NCBI GenBank assembly: GCA_003451675.1
Contig: DMCY01000015.1
Location: 13,999-77,998 of the forward strand
Source of the DNA: Candidatus Atribacteria bacterium
GTDB lineage: Bacteria > Atribacterota > JS1 > SB-45 > 34-128
Direction: 5' to 3'
Length of the DNA: 64,000 nt
Shown here: positions 34,042-42,148 of the stretch, one piece after another
How the letters are laid out: the number at the start of each line of letters is the position of its first letter
How positions within the stretch are numbered: the stretch's first letter is position 1
The notes under the pieces: model-generated
Database searches by the model: none
Seen by the model: only the letters and a program-made list of their open reading frames with translations
Told to the model about the DNA's origin: nothing
Program-made: the position numbers and the translations under genes

Positions 34042-35967
34042 GTGGGAAAAATTAAGACAGAAGATTTAATAAAAATTAAGAAGCATACCTTAGCTAAAAG
34101 AGAATTATCAAAAAGAGGAAAAAAAATAAGAATAACCGTCCATATGGGCACCTGCGGCATTGCTTCGGGTGCCCAAAAAATTATGGATGCTCTGACAAGG
34201 GAAATTGAGAAAGAAAAACAAAAAAATATTGCTATCATTACTTCTGGTTGTATGGGGTTATGTAGTAGAGAGCCTTTAATTACTGTGGAGATATTTGAGC
34301 AGGAACCAATAATTTATCAGTATATGGACAAAGAGAAGGTATTGGAAGTTTTTAAAAAGCATATTTTAGGAGGAAAAGTTCTTGCTGCTTATGCCTTGGC
34401 AAGGGGGAAAGAAGAGCAGATTAAGGAAAGGATTAAATATAAAGGTATCTTACCAGATGAAATTGTTTTAGATAAAAGTATACCCGGCATAGAAGAAATC
34501 CCTTTTTTTTCAAATCAAGAGATAAGAGTATTGAAAAATCGGGGGATAATTGATCCGGAAAAAATTGAAGATTATATTGCTAGGAATGGATATATGGGGA
34601 TGGCTAAAGCTTTAACGGAGATGACCAAAAGAGAGATTATTCAGGAAATTTTAGATTCGGGATTAAAAGGAAGAGGTGGAGCAGGTTTTCCTGTAGGTAT
34701 CAAATGGAAATATGCTACTCAGACAGTAAATAAAGTAAAATATGTTGTTTGTAATGCTGATGAGGGTGACCCTGGTGCTTATATGGATAGAAGTATTTTA
34801 GAAGGTGATCCCCATGCTGTTATTGAAGGAATGGTTATTGCAGCAAAGGCTGTAGATGCTCATCAAGGATATATTTATTGTCGTGCAGAATATCCTTTAG
34901 CTATAAAAATGTTAAATAAAGCTATTCATCAAGCTAAAGAATTCGGTCTTTTAGGCAAGAACATTCTGGAAACAGGATTTGATTTCGATTTGAAAATTTA
35001 CCGGGGAGCAGGGGCTTTCGTTTGTGGAGAAGAAACTGCTTTAATGAGATCTATTGAAGGCAAAAGGGGAATGCCTCGTCCAAGACCACCTTTTCCCGCT
35101 AATGCAGGTTTATGGGAAAAGCCGACTGTTTTAAATAATGTGGAAACATTAGCTAATATTGGCCAGATAATTTTAAAAGGAAGTTCTTGGTTTGCTAATA
35201 TAGGTACAGAGGCTAGTAAAGGAACTAAAGTTTTTGCTCTTACCGGTGATGTAAATAATGTGGGATTAGTGGAAGTTCCTATTGGAACGACTTTAGGGAC
35301 CATTATCTATGAGATTGGAGGGGGCATACCTGATGGAAAAAAATTTAAAGCTGCCCAATTAGGTGGACCTTCAGGAGGTTGTATTCCTGTTGAATATCTT
35401 AATGTCCCTATAGATTACGATACTGTAAAAAATTTAGGGGCTATTATGGGTTCCGGTGGGCTAATTGTGATGAATGAGGATAAATGTGCTGTAGATATAG
35501 CCCGTTTCTTTATGGATTTTTGCCAAGAAGAATCTTGTGGTAAATGCACTCCTTGTCGTGAAGGAACAAAAAGGATGTTAGAAGTTCTTACTGATATTTG
35601 CGAAGGAAAAGGGGAAGAAGGAGATATTGAACTTTTGGAAGAAATGGGAGAAGTAATTAAAGATGCTTCACTTTGTGGACTGGGCCAAACAGCACCAAAT
35701 CCAGTTTTGACTACCTTGAGATATTTCAAAAATGAATACGAAGCTCATATACAGCATAAGAGATGCCCAGCAGGGGTTTGCCGTGGCTTAATTAAATATA
35801 GCATTGATTTGGAAAAATGTATTGGCTGTGGTTTGTGTCTAAAAGTTTGCCCGGCTGATGCCATAAGTGGTGCGAAGAAGCAACCCTACAAATTAGACCA
35901 GGATAAATGTATACAATGTGGTTTTTGCTATGAAATATGTAAATTTAAAGCAATAGTAAAAAAATAG
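34042..35967 (+). CDS. NuoF-like flavoprotein with C-terminal two-[4Fe-4S] ferredoxin domain
   Basis: A 641-residue NuoF-family subunit. Its N-terminal thioredoxin-like domain has HMGTCGIASGA and SGCMGLC, where histidine replaces the first cysteine. The FMN/NADH core (GRGGAGFPVG, CNADEGDPGAYMDR) and the [4Fe-4S] site (ESCGKCTPCR, LCGLGQ) are intact. The C-terminal ferredoxin domain has CIGCGLCLKVCP and CIQCGFCYEIC. This domain set is that of bifurcating-type HydB/HylB proteins. It sits between NuoE and FdhA, suggesting formate oxidation or CO2 reduction coupled to NAD(H) and ferredoxin. The start is GTG 34042 behind AGGGGAAG. Confidence 0.9.
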   Translation: MGKIKTEDLIKIKKHTLAKRELSKRGKKIRITVHMGTCGIASGAQKIMDALTREIEKEKQKNIAIITSGCMGLCSREPLITVEIFEQEPIIYQYMDKEKVLEVFKKHILGGKVLAAYALARGKEEQIKERIKYKGILPDEIVLDKSIPGIEEIPFFSNQEIRVLKNRGIIDPEKIEDYIARNGYMGMAKALTEMTKREIIQEILDSGLKGRGGAGFPVGIKWKYATQTVNKVKYVVCNADEGDPGAYMDRSILEGDPHAVIEGMVIAAKAVDAHQGYIYCRAEYPLAIKMLNKAIHQAKEFGLLGKNILETGFDFDLKIYRGAGAFVCGEETALMRSIEGKRGMPRPRPPFPANAGLWEKPTVLNNVETLANIGQIILKGSSWFANIGTEASKGTKVFALTGDVNNVGLVEVPIGTTLGTIIYEIGGGIPDGKKFKAAQLGGPSGGCIPVEYLNVPIDYDTVKNLGAIMGSGGLIVMNEDKCAVDIARFFMDFCQEESCGKCTPCREGTKRMLEVLTDICEGKGEEGDIELLEEMGEVIKDASLCGLGQTAPNPVLTTLRYFKNEYEAHIQHKRCPAGVCRGLIKYSIDLEKCIGCGLCLKVCPADAISGAKKQPYKLDQDKCIQCGFCYEICKFKAIVKK

Positions 35968-36021
35968 ATAGTTTTTAATTATTAAAAAAGAAAAGTTTTA
36001 GAAAGAGGAGAGGGAAGAGCA

Positions 36022-38721
36022 GTGTCTTTGATAAATATAATAATAGACAATATTAAGGTAAAAGTAGAAGAAGGAATAACTATTTTAGATGCTGCTAAGG
36101 GGGCAGGTATTAAAATTCCCACATTATGTGCTATGCCCGAACTTAAATTTTCTCCTGGTTCTTGTCGGATATGTGTTGTAGAAGTTGTTGGTATGCCTGC
36201 ATTGGTTGCTTCTTGCGCTTATCCGGTAAAAGAAGGTTTAAATATCTATACTAACAATAAAAGAGTTGTCAGAGCCCGGAAAATGACTTTGGAATTCTTG
36301 CTGGCCAATCATCCTCTGGATTGTATGACTTGTGAGAAGAGCGGTTCTTGTATTTTGGAAGACCTGGCTTATGATTTGGGTATAAAGAAATCCAGATTTG
36401 AACAAAATAAAAAAGAGATTACTATTGATAATAATAACCCTTTTATTGTAAGAGAATTGGATAAATGTGTGCTATGCGGAAGATGCGTGGAAATATGCAA
36501 TGAAATTCAGCAATCAAATATTATCGATTTTGGGTATCGAGGAACAAAAACAGAAATTGTAGTCGAGGGAAGAACTGATTTAAAAAATTCAAACTGCGTA
36601 TTTTGTGGACAGTGTGTTGCAGTCTGCCCGGTAGGTGCATTAATAGATAAAGAAGCACAAGGGAAGGGTAGAACTTGGGAATTTAAAAAAGTAAAAACCA
36701 CTTGTAATTACTGTGGATGTGGATGTAATTTTGATTTTAATATAAAGGAAGGCCAGGTGGTAAAAGTTACTTCTAATTCTGAGAGTGTAGTAAATGGGAT
36801 TAACCTCTGTGCTAAAGGACGCTTTGGCTACGATTATATTCACCATAAAGACCGGTTAACTGCTCCTTTAATTAGAAAGAATGGAAAATTAGAAAAAGCC
36901 TCCTGGGAAGAAGCTTTGCAATTAATTAGTGATAAATTTAACCAGTTTAAAAAAGAGAGTGGTAGTGATAGTTTAGGAGTTTTATCTTCTGCCAAATGCA
37001 CCAACGAAGAAAATTATCTTCTAATGAAGTTTAGCCGAGCTGTTTTAGGAACTAATAACGTTGATCATTGCGCCCGCTTGTGTCATTCAGCCACAGTTGC
37101 AGGTTTAGCTCAGGCTTTTGGTAGTGGAGCGATGACTAACTCCATAAAAGAGATTGCTGATGCTTCAGTAATTTATCTTACCGGCTCTAATACTACTGAA
37201 AATCATCCCATAATTGCTCTGGAAATTAAAAAAGCAGTTACTAAAAATGGCGCAAAACTAATTATAGCTGACCCTCGAGAAATTGAACTTACTAAATATG
37301 CAACTATCTGGATGAGACAACGTCCTGGTACTGATGTAGCTTTATTTAATGGATTGATGAATTTAATTATCAGTGAAGGATTAGAAGATAAAGAGTTTAT
37401 TGCTCAAAGAACTGAAGGTTATGAGGAATTAAAAAAGACTGTGCTCAAATATACTCCTGAAGTAGTAGAAAAAATAACCGGTGTGCCAGCTGAAGATATA
37501 CGAAAAGCAGCCAGGATTTATGCAACTGCTCCCACTGTTTCTTTAATTTATTCGATGGGAATTACTCAACATACAACTGGTACAGATAATGTATTATCTA
37601 CTGCTAATATTGCTATGCTTACCGGTAATTTAGGGAAGGAAAGTACAGGAGTTAATCCTCTACGTGGGCAAAGCAATGTACAGGGAGCTTGCGATTTAGG
37701 GGCTTTACCTAATTTTTATTCCGGTTACCAAAAAGTTACAGACCTTAAAATTAAAGAGAAGTTTTCTAAAGCCTGGGGAGTGGATTTATCTAACAAAGTA
37801 GGTTTAACCGTGGTAGAGATTTTGAATGCTGCTTATAAGGGAAAGATTAAAGGCATCTTCATTATGGCAGAAAACCCTGCTATGTCTGACCCCGACCTCA
37901 ATCATGCTCGAGAAGCTCTAAAGAAAACGGAGTTTTTAGTAGTCTCAGATGTCTTTATGACCGAGACTGCTGAATTAGCAGATGTAGTTTTACCCGGGGT
38001 TACCATAGCTGAAAAAGATGGTACTATGACCAATACGGAAAGAAGAGTACAAAGAATAAGAAAGGCTATTGAACCTATAGGTGACTCTAAACCGGAATGG
38101 AAAATCATTTGCGAATTGTCTCAAAAGATGGGTTATAATATGAGTTATAATAATCCAGTAGAGATAATGGAAGAGATTGCCCAGCTTACCCCTATTTATG
38201 GAGGAATACATTATAATCGATTAGATAATGGGGGATTACAGTGGCCTTGTCTTGATGCCAATCATCCTGGGACCAAATATCTACATAAAGACAAATTTAG
38301 CCGGGGCAAAGGGAAATTTACTGCAGTAGAATTTAAAGAAGCAGTCGAACTGCCAGACGAGGAATATCCTTTCCTCTTTACCACTGGCCGGGTATTATAT
38401 CATTTCCACACAGGAACTGTTACTCGGAGATCTAAGGGGTTAAATGAGATTTATCCGGAAGCATTAGTGGAGATTAACCCTCAAGATGCGCAAGAGCTAA
38501 AGGTCGAAAACGGAGAATTTGTAGTAGTAGCCTCTCGTCGAGGAAAAATCAAGACTAAGGCAAAAGTTACTAAAAAATCAGGAAAAGGTGTGGTGTTTAT
38601 GAGTTTCCATTTCCGTGAAGCAGCTGCAAATCTACTTACCAATGCTGCCCTGGATCCGGTAGCTAAGATTCCTGAATATAAAGTGTGTGCAGTAAAAATA
38701 AAGAAAGCATTAATAAAATAA
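36022..38721 (+). CDS. fdhA: Formate dehydrogenase catalytic subunit (Cys type, NuoG-like N-terminus)
   Basis: An 899-residue molybdo/tungsto-bis-PGD enzyme. The N-terminal NuoG-like part has a [2Fe-2S] cluster (C36, C48, C51, C65), a His-ligated [4Fe-4S] (H97, C101, C104, C110) and two ferredoxin clusters (C149-C159 and C192-C202). The catalytic part has its own [4Fe-4S] (C228, C231, C235, C263). The active site is C354-H355 in DHCARLCHSATVAGL, where E. coli FdhF has selenocysteine-histidine. The codon is an ordinary TGT, so no selenocysteine is used. MobA and FdhD follow. The start is GTG 36022 after GAGGAGAGGGA. Confidence 0.93.
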   Translation: MSLINIIIDNIKVKVEEGITILDAAKGAGIKIPTLCAMPELKFSPGSCRICVVEVVGMPALVASCAYPVKEGLNIYTNNKRVVRARKMTLEFLLANHPLDCMTCEKSGSCILEDLAYDLGIKKSRFEQNKKEITIDNNNPFIVRELDKCVLCGRCVEICNEIQQSNIIDFGYRGTKTEIVVEGRTDLKNSNCVFCGQCVAVCPVGALIDKEAQGKGRTWEFKKVKTTCNYCGCGCNFDFNIKEGQVVKVTSNSESVVNGINLCAKGRFGYDYIHHKDRLTAPLIRKNGKLEKASWEEALQLISDKFNQFKKESGSDSLGVLSSAKCTNEENYLLMKFSRAVLGTNNVDHCARLCHSATVAGLAQAFGSGAMTNSIKEIADASVIYLTGSNTTENHPIIALEIKKAVTKNGAKLIIADPREIELTKYATIWMRQRPGTDVALFNGLMNLIISEGLEDKEFIAQRTEGYEELKKTVLKYTPEVVEKITGVPAEDIRKAARIYATAPTVSLIYSMGITQHTTGTDNVLSTANIAMLTGNLGKESTGVNPLRGQSNVQGACDLGALPNFYSGYQKVTDLKIKEKFSKAWGVDLSNKVGLTVVEILNAAYKGKIKGIFIMAENPAMSDPDLNHAREALKKTEFLVVSDVFMTETAELADVVLPGVTIAEKDGTMTNTERRVQRIRKAIEPIGDSKPEWKIICELSQKMGYNMSYNNPVEIMEEIAQLTPIYGGIHYNRLDNGGLQWPCLDANHPGTKYLHKDKFSRGKGKFTAVEFKEAVELPDEEYPFLFTTGRVLYHFHTGTVTRRSKGLNEIYPEALVEINPQDAQELKVENGEFVVVASRRGKIKTKAKVTKKSGKGVVFMSFHFREAAANLLTNAALDPVAKIPEYKVCAVKIKKALIK

Positions 38722-38954
38722 CATTTAGAACATACACAAAAAAGTAAAGGAATTGTCTTGTATCTTGTATTTAATGCTAACGACTATTCACTAACGATTG
38801 ATTCAATTGGTGAATCGGTGCATTGGTAAATTGGTCAATTGTTTAGTGTAAACTTTAGTGAGGTATTTTAAGAAAGAAGATGACAGTTTTTTAACTATTG
38901 TTTTTATTTTTTTCTTTACTCGATACGAATTTATAACTTTATAATCGAGATGGA
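38722..38954. repeat. Degenerate copy of the dispersed spacer element
   Basis: A 233-bp gap. Around 38756-38850 it carries CTTGTATCTTGTATTT, CTAACGACTATTCACTAACG and a block of ATTGGT/AATCGGT octamers (38807-38842). These are the same words as in the longer elements elsewhere, but without clear inverted ends. The rest is AT-rich and without features. Confidence 0.55.
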
Positions 38955-39599
38955 ATGATATATAATATGAAAATTAAAAAGAATAAAGAAATTTCTCGTT
39001 TAACAGCAATTATTTTAGCAGGAGGGAAAAGCAGCAGAATAGGTTCGGATAAAGATAAAGCAATACTCAAATTGAATGGAAAACGCCTTATCGATATAGT
39101 AATATCAAAACTCAAACATATAGTAGGAGATAATATTATTATAGTCGGTTCTCCAGAGAAATACCCTTCTTATAAACAAGTAGTACCAGACCTATTTAAC
39201 CAAAGAGGTCTCTTGGTGGGGTTGTATTCCGGTTTGAAGGCATCTGCTTCCTGGTATAATTTGGTGGTGGGTTGCGATATGCCTTTTCTGAAAGTTGAAT
39301 TACTTCAATATATGAGGGAAAAGATTGATTCAAACGATATTATTATCCCCCGCTACAATAAAGGGTATATCGAACCTTTATGTGCGATTTATAGCAAAAA
39401 GTGTTTAGAAATTATAGAGAAAAATATACAATTTGGGGTCCTATCGGTTAGGAAAATATTTCCTCATTTGAGAATAAAATTTATTGAAGAGGAAGAGATA
39501 AAAAGATTTGATCCCAAGTTTTATTCGTTTTTTAACGTGAACTTTAAACATGATTTTAGAAAGGCAGAAGAGTTAATAAAAAAGAAGGAGACAGAATAA
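38955..39599 (+). CDS. mobA: Molybdenum cofactor guanylyltransferase MobA
   Basis: A 214-residue nucleotidyltransferase that adds GMP to molybdopterin to give the guanine dinucleotide form needed by FdhA. The GTP-binding signature LAGGKSSRIGSDKDK is at about residues 20-34 and the metal-binding GCDMPFL block near 110. ATG 38955 is used; a second in-frame ATG at 38967 is possible. It is followed with no gap by fdhD, and both accessory genes lie directly behind fdhA. Confidence 0.9.
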   Translation: MIYNMKIKKNKEISRLTAIILAGGKSSRIGSDKDKAILKLNGKRLIDIVISKLKHIVGDNIIIVGSPEKYPSYKQVVPDLFNQRGLLVGLYSGLKASASWYNLVVGCDMPFLKVELLQYMREKIDSNDIIIPRYNKGYIEPLCAIYSKKCLEIIEKNIQFGVLSVRKIFPHLRIKFIEEEEIKRFDPKFYSFFNVNFKHDFRKAEELIKKKETE

Positions 39600-40379
39600 T
39601 TGTTTGGTAAGGAAAAAGGAGTAGAGGTAAACTTAACTCGAATTAAAGGAAACAAGAGAGAAGAAATTTCAGATTTAGTAGCAAGAGAAACTACTTTTAC
39701 TATCTTACTAAATAAAAAAAAGTTTGTCACCTTAAATTGCAGTCCCGAAAAATATAAGTTTTTAGGATTGGGTTTTCTCTATACTTCAGGTATTTTACAA
39801 AAGAAAGAAGATATTATATCTTTAGATATAAATGAAAAACAAGACCTGATGGATATAGAAATTAAAGGTGTTTCTTTATCGTCAGAAGATATTATTAATA
39901 GTAATTTATGGATAGAAAGTTACCAACAACAAGAAGAACAGGGAGAGACCCCTCTATCTGTCGGTACTTCTTTAAAAATTAATAGTAATTTGATTTACTC
40001 TCTTGTTTCTGAAATGCAGGAAAGAGCTAATTTTTTTAAATTTACTGGAGGAGTACACAGCTGTGCATTGGTTGGTAAAAGTGAATCTATAATATTATTT
40101 AGTGAAGATATCAGCCGTTATAATACTATCGATAAAATATTAGGAGAAGCTTTTGTAAAGGATATTTCTACTGAAGATAAAATAATTTTAACCTCTTGCC
40201 GTATAACTTCAGGAATTTTAAAAAAGATTATTATCGGGAAGTTACCAGTGCTTATTTCCAGGGCTGCTCCGACAGACCTTGCTATAAAACTAGCTAAAAG
40301 AATGGGTATAACTTTGATAGGTTTCGTCCGAGGGGAAAGGATGAATATTTATACTCATCCCGAAAGGATAGAAGTTTAA
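39600..40379 (+). CDS. fdhD: FdhD-family formate dehydrogenase accessory protein
   Basis: A 259-residue protein. Family blocks are FKFTGGVHSCALV (about residues 148-160) and the C-terminal VLISRAAPTDLAIKLAKRMGITLIGFVRGERMNIY. FdhD passes sulfur from a cysteine desulfurase to the molybdenum cofactor. The mobile loop that carries the CxxC pair in E. coli FdhD (C121, C124) is replaced here by a glutamine/glutamate-rich stretch without cysteine (about 125-135). Sulfur transfer may differ, or use the cysteine in HSC. The start is TTG 39600, directly after the mobA stop. Confidence 0.87.
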   Translation: MFGKEKGVEVNLTRIKGNKREEISDLVARETTFTILLNKKKFVTLNCSPEKYKFLGLGFLYTSGILQKKEDIISLDINEKQDLMDIEIKGVSLSSEDIINSNLWIESYQQQEEQGETPLSVGTSLKINSNLIYSLVSEMQERANFFKFTGGVHSCALVGKSESIILFSEDISRYNTIDKILGEAFVKDISTEDKIILTSCRITSGILKKIIIGKLPVLISRAAPTDLAIKLAKRMGITLIGFVRGERMNIYTHPERIEV

Positions 40380-40409
40380 TTATTAACATAAGGAGTTGCT
40401 AAACAGATT

Positions 40410-40823
40410 ATGCCAGAAGAAGAAATAATTATTGCTATCGATCCGGGAACCAAAAAGTGTGGCTATGCAGTGGTGGATTCTAATTTGAGCGTTTTACAAA
40501 GAGAAGTTATTTCCACAGAGAAAATAGCAAAGACTATTGAAGATAATTTAAATATTTATAAGATAGATAAAATTATTTTAGGAAATGGCACTAATTACAA
40601 AACTATAGAAGAAAGCTTAGAAAACCACTTTTCGCAATTAAAGATAATTTTAATTGAGGAAGAATTCAGTACTTTAGAGGCGAGAAAAAAATACTTTGAG
40701 GCACATCCTCCCCGAGGTATACTTAAACTAATTCCTTTGTCTTTAAGAGTTCCGCCTTGCCATTATGATGATTTTGTAGCAATACTTTTAGCAGAAAAGT
40801 ATTTTAGAAATAAAAAAAGTTAG
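40410..40823 (+). CDS. YqgF/RuvC-like RNase H-fold protein
   Basis: A 137-residue protein of the YqgF / Holliday-junction-resolvase-like fold. Acidic residues are seen in IAIDPGTKKCGYAVVD, LIEEEFSTLEARK and YDDFVAILLA. YqgF proteins trim pre-16S rRNA or act as resolvase-like nucleases. The sequence is divergent from standard YqgF, so the activity is a family-level guess. It sits 30 bp after fdhD and just before a long repeat spacer; no functional link to formate metabolism is evident. Confidence 0.7.
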   Translation: MPEEEIIIAIDPGTKKCGYAVVDSNLSVLQREVISTEKIAKTIEDNLNIYKIDKIILGNGTNYKTIEESLENHFSQLKIILIEEEFSTLEARKKYFEAHPPRGILKLIPLSLRVPPCHYDDFVAILLAEKYFRNKKS

Positions 40824-41130
40824 TTAGTTAACTGGTTAATTGGTTCAAAATACAAGAAAAATACAGGTTTTCAGTATGCAATTAAAAATTTAAAAATAAA
40901 AGCGAAAAACTCTAACTCAAAACTTTTCTTAGTTTTTAACTATACACTATATGTTAACATACGCGATATTAATTTATTCTGACTACTGGATTCTGGCTCC
41001 TGACTATTGATTTTTATCTTTTTATTTTTTAAACTAGCTAACTAGGTAACCAACTAACCAGCTAACTCTTTTTTACTTATTACTGTATTCTGACGCGATA
41101 CACAATACGAATAAATGGAGGAAAAAGAAA
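40824..41130. repeat. Dispersed spacer element, copy before hypB
   Basis: A 307-bp gap filled by one element (about 40823-41068). The left end, TTAGTTAGTTAACTGG, is mirrored by the right end, CCAACTAACCAGCTAAC. Between them come CAAAATACAAGAAAAATAC, CAAAACTTTTCTTAG, a CATACGCGATA word and CTGGATTCTGGCTCCTGACT. The spacer after hypB repeats this in the same orientation and the spacer after hypD in the reverse orientation. The hypB ribosome site follows at 41117. Confidence 0.75.
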
Positions 41131-41793
41131 TTGACTAAAGTAAAAGTTTTTACCAATATTTTAAAAGCTAATGATAGCATAGCCCAAAAAAACAGAGATA
41201 TATTTAATAAAAATAAGGTTTATACTATTAATCTAATGAGTTCTCCCGGCTCTGGAAAGACCAGTCTTTTAGAAAGGACCATAGGTTCACTGAAGAATGA
41301 ATTAAAAATTGCAGTTATAGAGGGAGATCTTCAAACCACTAATGATGCTGATAGGATAGGGAAATATAATATTCCGGTGACTCAAATAAATACTGACGGA
41401 GCTTGTCATCTTGATGCTAATATGGTAGATAGCGTATTAGATAACTATAATTTTAAAGAAATTGACTTTTTTGTCATAGAAAATGTAGGCAATTTAGTTT
41501 GCCCGGCCAGTTTCTTTTTAGGTGAAGATGAGAGAGTGGTTATGGTGAGCATACCCGAAGGGGACGATAAGCCCATAAAATATCCGGTGATGTTCCGTAA
41601 AGCAAGTGTGGTTTTAATAAACAAGATTGATTTATTGGCTTATACAAATTTTAATATGGCTAAAATAAAGAAAGATGCTTTAAGTATTAATCCCCATTTA
41701 AAGATATTTGAAATTTCCTGTAAGACCGGAGAAGGTTTAGATAACTGGTTCGATTGGTTAAAAGAACAAGTAAAGGAAAAGTTAGCTAGTTAG
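41131..41793 (+). CDS. hypB: Hydrogenase nickel-insertion GTPase HypB
   Basis: A 220-residue SIMIBI GTPase that delivers nickel to the [NiFe] large subunit. The P-loop SSPGSGKT is at 37-44. The metal-site residues of the G domain are present: C92-H93 (GACHLDA) and C124 (NLVCPA). The N-terminal CxxCGC motif and histidine-rich stretch seen in some HypB proteins are absent. The usual partner gene hypA is not next to it, nor anywhere in the window. The start is TTG 41131, behind GGAGGAAAAAG. It should serve the two [NiFe] enzymes of this region. Confidence 0.93.
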   Translation: MTKVKVFTNILKANDSIAQKNRDIFNKNKVYTINLMSSPGSGKTSLLERTIGSLKNELKIAVIEGDLQTTNDADRIGKYNIPVTQINTDGACHLDANMVDSVLDNYNFKEIDFFVIENVGNLVCPASFFLGEDERVVMVSIPEGDDKPIKYPVMFRKASVVLINKIDLLAYTNFNMAKIKKDALSINPHLKIFEISCKTGEGLDNWFDWLKEQVKEKLAS

Positions 41794-42148
41794 CTGGTTA
41801 TCTAGTTAATTGGTTTAAAATACAAGAAAAATACAGGTTTTCAGTTATTGGTTTTCAGTATGTAACTAAAAATTTAAAGCGAAAAGCGAAAAAGCATAAT
41901 TCAAAACTTTTCTTAGTTTTTTACTTTGAGTTATAGTTTTGCGTTTTTCGCTATATACTTATACGCTAACATACGCGATACTAATTTATTCTGACTACTG
42001 GATTCCGGCTCCTGACTACTGATTTTTATCTTTTATTTTTTTAACTAGCTAACCAGGTAACCAACTAACTAAATAAATACATTATTAGCTAACATACTAA
42101 ATATATTTTGTATTTTATGCTATAAATTTCATTAGGAAGTAATTTTCA
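41794..42148. repeat. Dispersed spacer element, copy after hypB
   Basis: A 355-bp gap, a long near-copy in the same orientation of the spacer before hypB. Shared segments include AAAATACAAGAAAAATACAG, CAAAACTTTTCTTAG, CATACGCGATACTAATTTAT and CTGACTACTGGATTC. Its ends (AGCTAGTTAGCTGG at 41783-41796; AACCAGGTAACCAACTAAC near 42052-42069) are mutually inverted. It has an added segment with TTTTGCGTTTTTCGC. The last 70 bp before hypF is plain AT-rich sequence. Confidence 0.75.

Noticed and set aside
36022..38721. Selenocysteine in the formate dehydrogenase
   Set aside because: The active-site codon is TGT (Cys), and no in-frame TGA is needed to read the gene.
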